A stretch of 64,000 nucleotides of DNA from Peribacillus sp. ACCC06369 (GTDB lineage Bacteria; Bacillota; Bacilli; Bacillales; DSM-1321). Shown here one piece after another: positions 62,148 through 64,000 of the stretch. The DNA is taken from the NCBI RefSeq assembly GCF_030348945.1, contig NZ_JAUCEN010000002.1:3720001-3784000 (forward strand), given 5' to 3'. The notes under the pieces were generated by a model. The model saw only the letters and a program-made list of their open reading frames with translations. It searched no databases and was not told the origin of the DNA. Position 1 is the stretch's first letter. Every line of letters starts with the position of its first letter. The translations under genes were made by a program, and so were the position numbers.

Positions 62148-63014
62148 TTAATAAGAATATAATAGGTCGCCGATTTTCCCGTTTGTCATTTTTTCGGAAA
62201 AATAGGCATGAAGGATCTCCGTTTCATCCAACGAACCGCTCTCTTTCCCGTTTTTCGTGATGATGACGGGGTGTTTACATCCGCGTTGGAACAGTTCCAG
62301 CACTTTATAAATCGGTTCTTGTGAATCTACCGAGATCGGCTTCAGTTTTGCCAAATCATTCGTATGCCCGTAATGGCGCTGCAAAAGAAAGCGGATAAAC
62401 GCATAATACCGCTGCCGCCATTCCATGACGAGTGAGAGACTTATGAAAAAGATGATGAGCCAGATGTTCAAATTGAGCGGATCAAGAATGAGCCAGGTCA
62501 AAAAAGCCAGGAAAGCGAATACTGCAGAAAAATGAAGTGTATGTTTCTGCGCTTCAAGAAAGGTGCAATATAGGGAAATACCGATGAATAGCAGCCGTCC
62601 CCCGTCCAAAGGCCAAATAGGCAGCAAATTAAAAGCCAACAGCATAAGATTCATATACAAAAAGGGCTGATACAGCTCATAGGGAATAATAGAAAAGAAA
62701 TAGAGCAAAAAAGCTGCACCAATGAGCCAAACATGTTGAAGCGGACCGGCAAGCACCACCGCCAAATCCTCCTTCAAACTCTTATTACCATACTCCTCAG
62801 TCTCGACAGCCCCTCCAAAAGGAAGCAGCTGGATTGACTTTATCCGCCATTTGAAGTGCTGGGCACAAACGGCATGCCCCATCTCATGAATGAAGACGAT
62901 GAGCAGAAGCATCATCACTTCAACGAAATGAGCAGTGAGGATGGCAATTCCAATGACAAACCACAATGTCGGGTGCACCCTGACTTTAAACAGTAACTTC
63001 CCGTATTCACTCAA
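62148..63014 (-). CDS. spoIVFB: SpoIVFB, intramembrane zinc protease activating pro-sigma-K
   Basis: A 288-residue site-2-type protease. The zinc motif HEMGH (43-47) lies in the second helix and the second ligand in NLLPIWPLDGGR (Asp at about 137). Six hydrophobic segments and a C-terminal CBS-like domain (about 220-285: SVDSQEPIYKVLELFQ) follow, the latter an ATP-sensing region in B. subtilis. The start is TTG 63014, with AAAGGTGA upstream, overlapping the spoIVFA end. It works with SpoIVFA and BofA in the outer forespore membrane. Confidence 0.94.
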   Translation of the reverse strand: MSEYGKLLFKVRVHPTLWFVIGIAILTAHFVEVMMLLLIVFIHEMGHAVCAQHFKWRIKSIQLLPFGGAVETEEYGNKSLKEDLAVVLAGPLQHVWLIGAAFLLYFFSIIPYELYQPFLYMNLMLLAFNLLPIWPLDGGRLLFIGISLYCTFLEAQKHTLHFSAVFAFLAFLTWLILDPLNLNIWLIIFFISLSLVMEWRQRYYAFIRFLLQRHYGHTNDLAKLKPISVDSQEPIYKVLELFQRGCKHPVIITKNGKESGSLDETEILHAYFSEKMTNGKIGDLLYSY

Positions 63015-63756
63015 AGGAAATCACCTTTTTAGGATCGACGAAGGCGTCATTTTCTTTTATCGCTAAATAAAATCTGCCCTTGGATCCATCTTCACTTACT
63101 GTAACCTGTCCGACTTCATTGCCCTTTTTAACGAACTCATACAATTTCACATCAATCTCTTCCAGCTGCCCATACCAAGATTCACTTTTGTTGGCATGCT
63201 GAATGACGACCGTCTTTCCAATCCCCTCCTTTTCACCGGCAAAAATGACTACCCCTTCATTGACTGCCTCGACCTTCGAGCCTTTGCTCGTTTCCAATAT
63301 GATACCCTCACCGTTCGTTTCGAAGGTTTGGGTAATCTTCGCAGATGCTGGCATTGCATAGCCTTCACCCGAGTCGACAGTTTCCGTATCAGCTTCATTC
63401 GGTAAGAAAGCGATCGGTTTACCAAATGCACTTTCGTACCAATTGGAGATTGAAGCGAACTGAAATTCCTTGTTCATGTTCTCCATGACAAAACTTCTGG
63501 CAGGGTCGAGCCGCACAGAAGGGTGTTTGAACATCACCGCGATAATCAGGAACAGGCATACACTGGCAAGGATTTTAAAGAAAAAATATTCTTTCTTGAA
63601 GAGCGGATGATCTTTCTCGGAATACCCATTATATGAATCAATCCCATATGGTTCCTCATTGTTGATCTCCGTCCAACTACTGCTTCCTGCCGGATTATCC
63701 TTAAACTTACGTCTCTTGGCGATACGATTACGGATATCTTTCCTGCGATCATCCAT
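63007..63756 (-). CDS. spoIVFA: SpoIVFA, inhibitor/scaffold of SpoIVFB
   Basis: A 249-residue membrane protein: cytosolic basic N-terminus (MDDRRKDIRNRIAKRRKF), one helix (about 58-75), and an outer-side M23-like domain (about 145-245: SKVEAVNEGVVIFAGEKEGIGKTVVIQH) that lacks the full metalloprotease ligand set and so acts as a structural domain. SpoIVB cleaves it to release SpoIVFB. ATG follows GGGGGGAG. First gene of the spoIVF operon. Confidence 0.93.
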   Translation of the reverse strand: MDDRRKDIRNRIAKRRKFKDNPAGSSSWTEINNEEPYGIDSYNGYSEKDHPLFKKEYFFFKILASVCLFLIIAVMFKHPSVRLDPARSFVMENMNKEFQFASISNWYESAFGKPIAFLPNEADTETVDSGEGYAMPASAKITQTFETNGEGIILETSKGSKVEAVNEGVVIFAGEKEGIGKTVVIQHANKSESWYGQLEEIDVKLYEFVKKGNEVGQVTVSEDGSKGRFYLAIKENDAFVDPKKVISFE

Positions 63757-64000
63757 TCCAGATCTCCCCCCTGCTCATGTCAAAGCGCTATATTACAACG
63801 TATGAGTATCTTGTCCAGACTATGCCGGAGAAAAGAATTTCTTTCTGCACACCCCTGAATTTATTGACAGAAAAATATTTTTTTGATGATAAATTAACCA
63901 GAAACTTATGAATTCCCAAGGTGATTTGGGCATCGAATCAGAAAAACGAATAATTGGGGAAAAATCCAATTGATATTGTTCCCCTGAATTTGTTATAATA
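63757..64000. other. spoIVF upstream region
   Basis: On the minus strand CATACGTT (around 63805-63798), with a weak ATAGTCT about 13 bases further up, resembles a sigma-E -10/-35, fitting mother-cell expression of spoIVF. On the plus strand TTGATA (63970-63975), 18-base spacer, TATAAT (63994-63999) form a good sigma-A promoter pointing out of the window. No gene is visible. Confidence 0.4.

Overview
The window is an ordinary low-GC Gram-positive, endospore-forming chromosome, most like a Bacillus or Peribacillus species. The evidence is gene content and order: hisS-aspS behind a T-box, relA-dtd, apt-recJ-secDF, comN, spoVB, yajC-tgt-queA-ruvB-ruvA, bofC, safA, the nadBCA/nifS-niaR divergon, pheA/pheB-obg-spo0B, rplU-prp-rpmA and spoIVFA-spoIVFB-rng. 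This is the order familiar from the B. subtilis ruv-obg-spoIVF region. Naming the genus is inference.

Layout. 1-4251: a carbohydrate operon on the minus strand (PRD/EIIA-type activator, class II ketose-bisphosphate aldolase, fructose-type PTS permease cut by the window edge) with a near-consensus cre site. 4252-7985: an accessory strip with a decayed metallohydrolase gene, a zinc-ribbon/helix-turn-helix protein, a secreted subtilisin with C-terminal Ig-like repeats, and a 182-bp GC-rich element present twice in tandem. 7986-17787: two complete tandem copies of a five-gene branched-chain amino acid ABC operon (livJ-H-M-G-F). Each has the same -35/-10 arrangement and a CodY-box-like sequence just downstream. 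17973-34953: tcdA, an M20 peptidase, a 21-bp minisatellite, 6S RNA, aspS-hisS with its T-box, the small gene yrzK, an SH3b amidase, dtd-relA, apt-recJ, secDF and comN. 35124-42384: spoVB, DUF421, yrzE, yajC, tgt, queA, a DUF2905 gene and ruvBA. 42563-54354: bofC, a spore-protein block (YhcN/YlaJ lipoprotein, CotS-like kinase fold, a giant repeat-rich SafA), a YpfJ-like zinc protease, then NAD biosynthesis and its repressor. 54423-63756: a repetitive protein of unknown function, pheA, pheB, obg, spo0B, the L21/Prp/L27 operon, RNase G and the SpoIVF complex.

Functional links. SpoIVFA, SpoIVFB and BofC belong to the pro-sigma-K checkpoint; Spo0B to the phosphorelay; SpoVB, SafA, the CotS-like protein and the YhcN/YlaJ lipoprotein to cortex and coat assembly. 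NifS supplies sulfur for the NadA cluster, and NiaR is encoded next to the divergent promoter region it probably controls. Prp is encoded between L21 and its substrate pre-L27.

I found no CRISPR array, prophage, intact insertion sequence, tRNA or rRNA gene, and no recognisable defence system. The least conventional signals are the duplicated liv operon, the extreme SafA repeat array, the dispersed and palindromic intergenic elements, a zinc-ribbon/excisionase-like protein, a DUF6944-like repeat protein, and a possible non-AUG start for yrzE.
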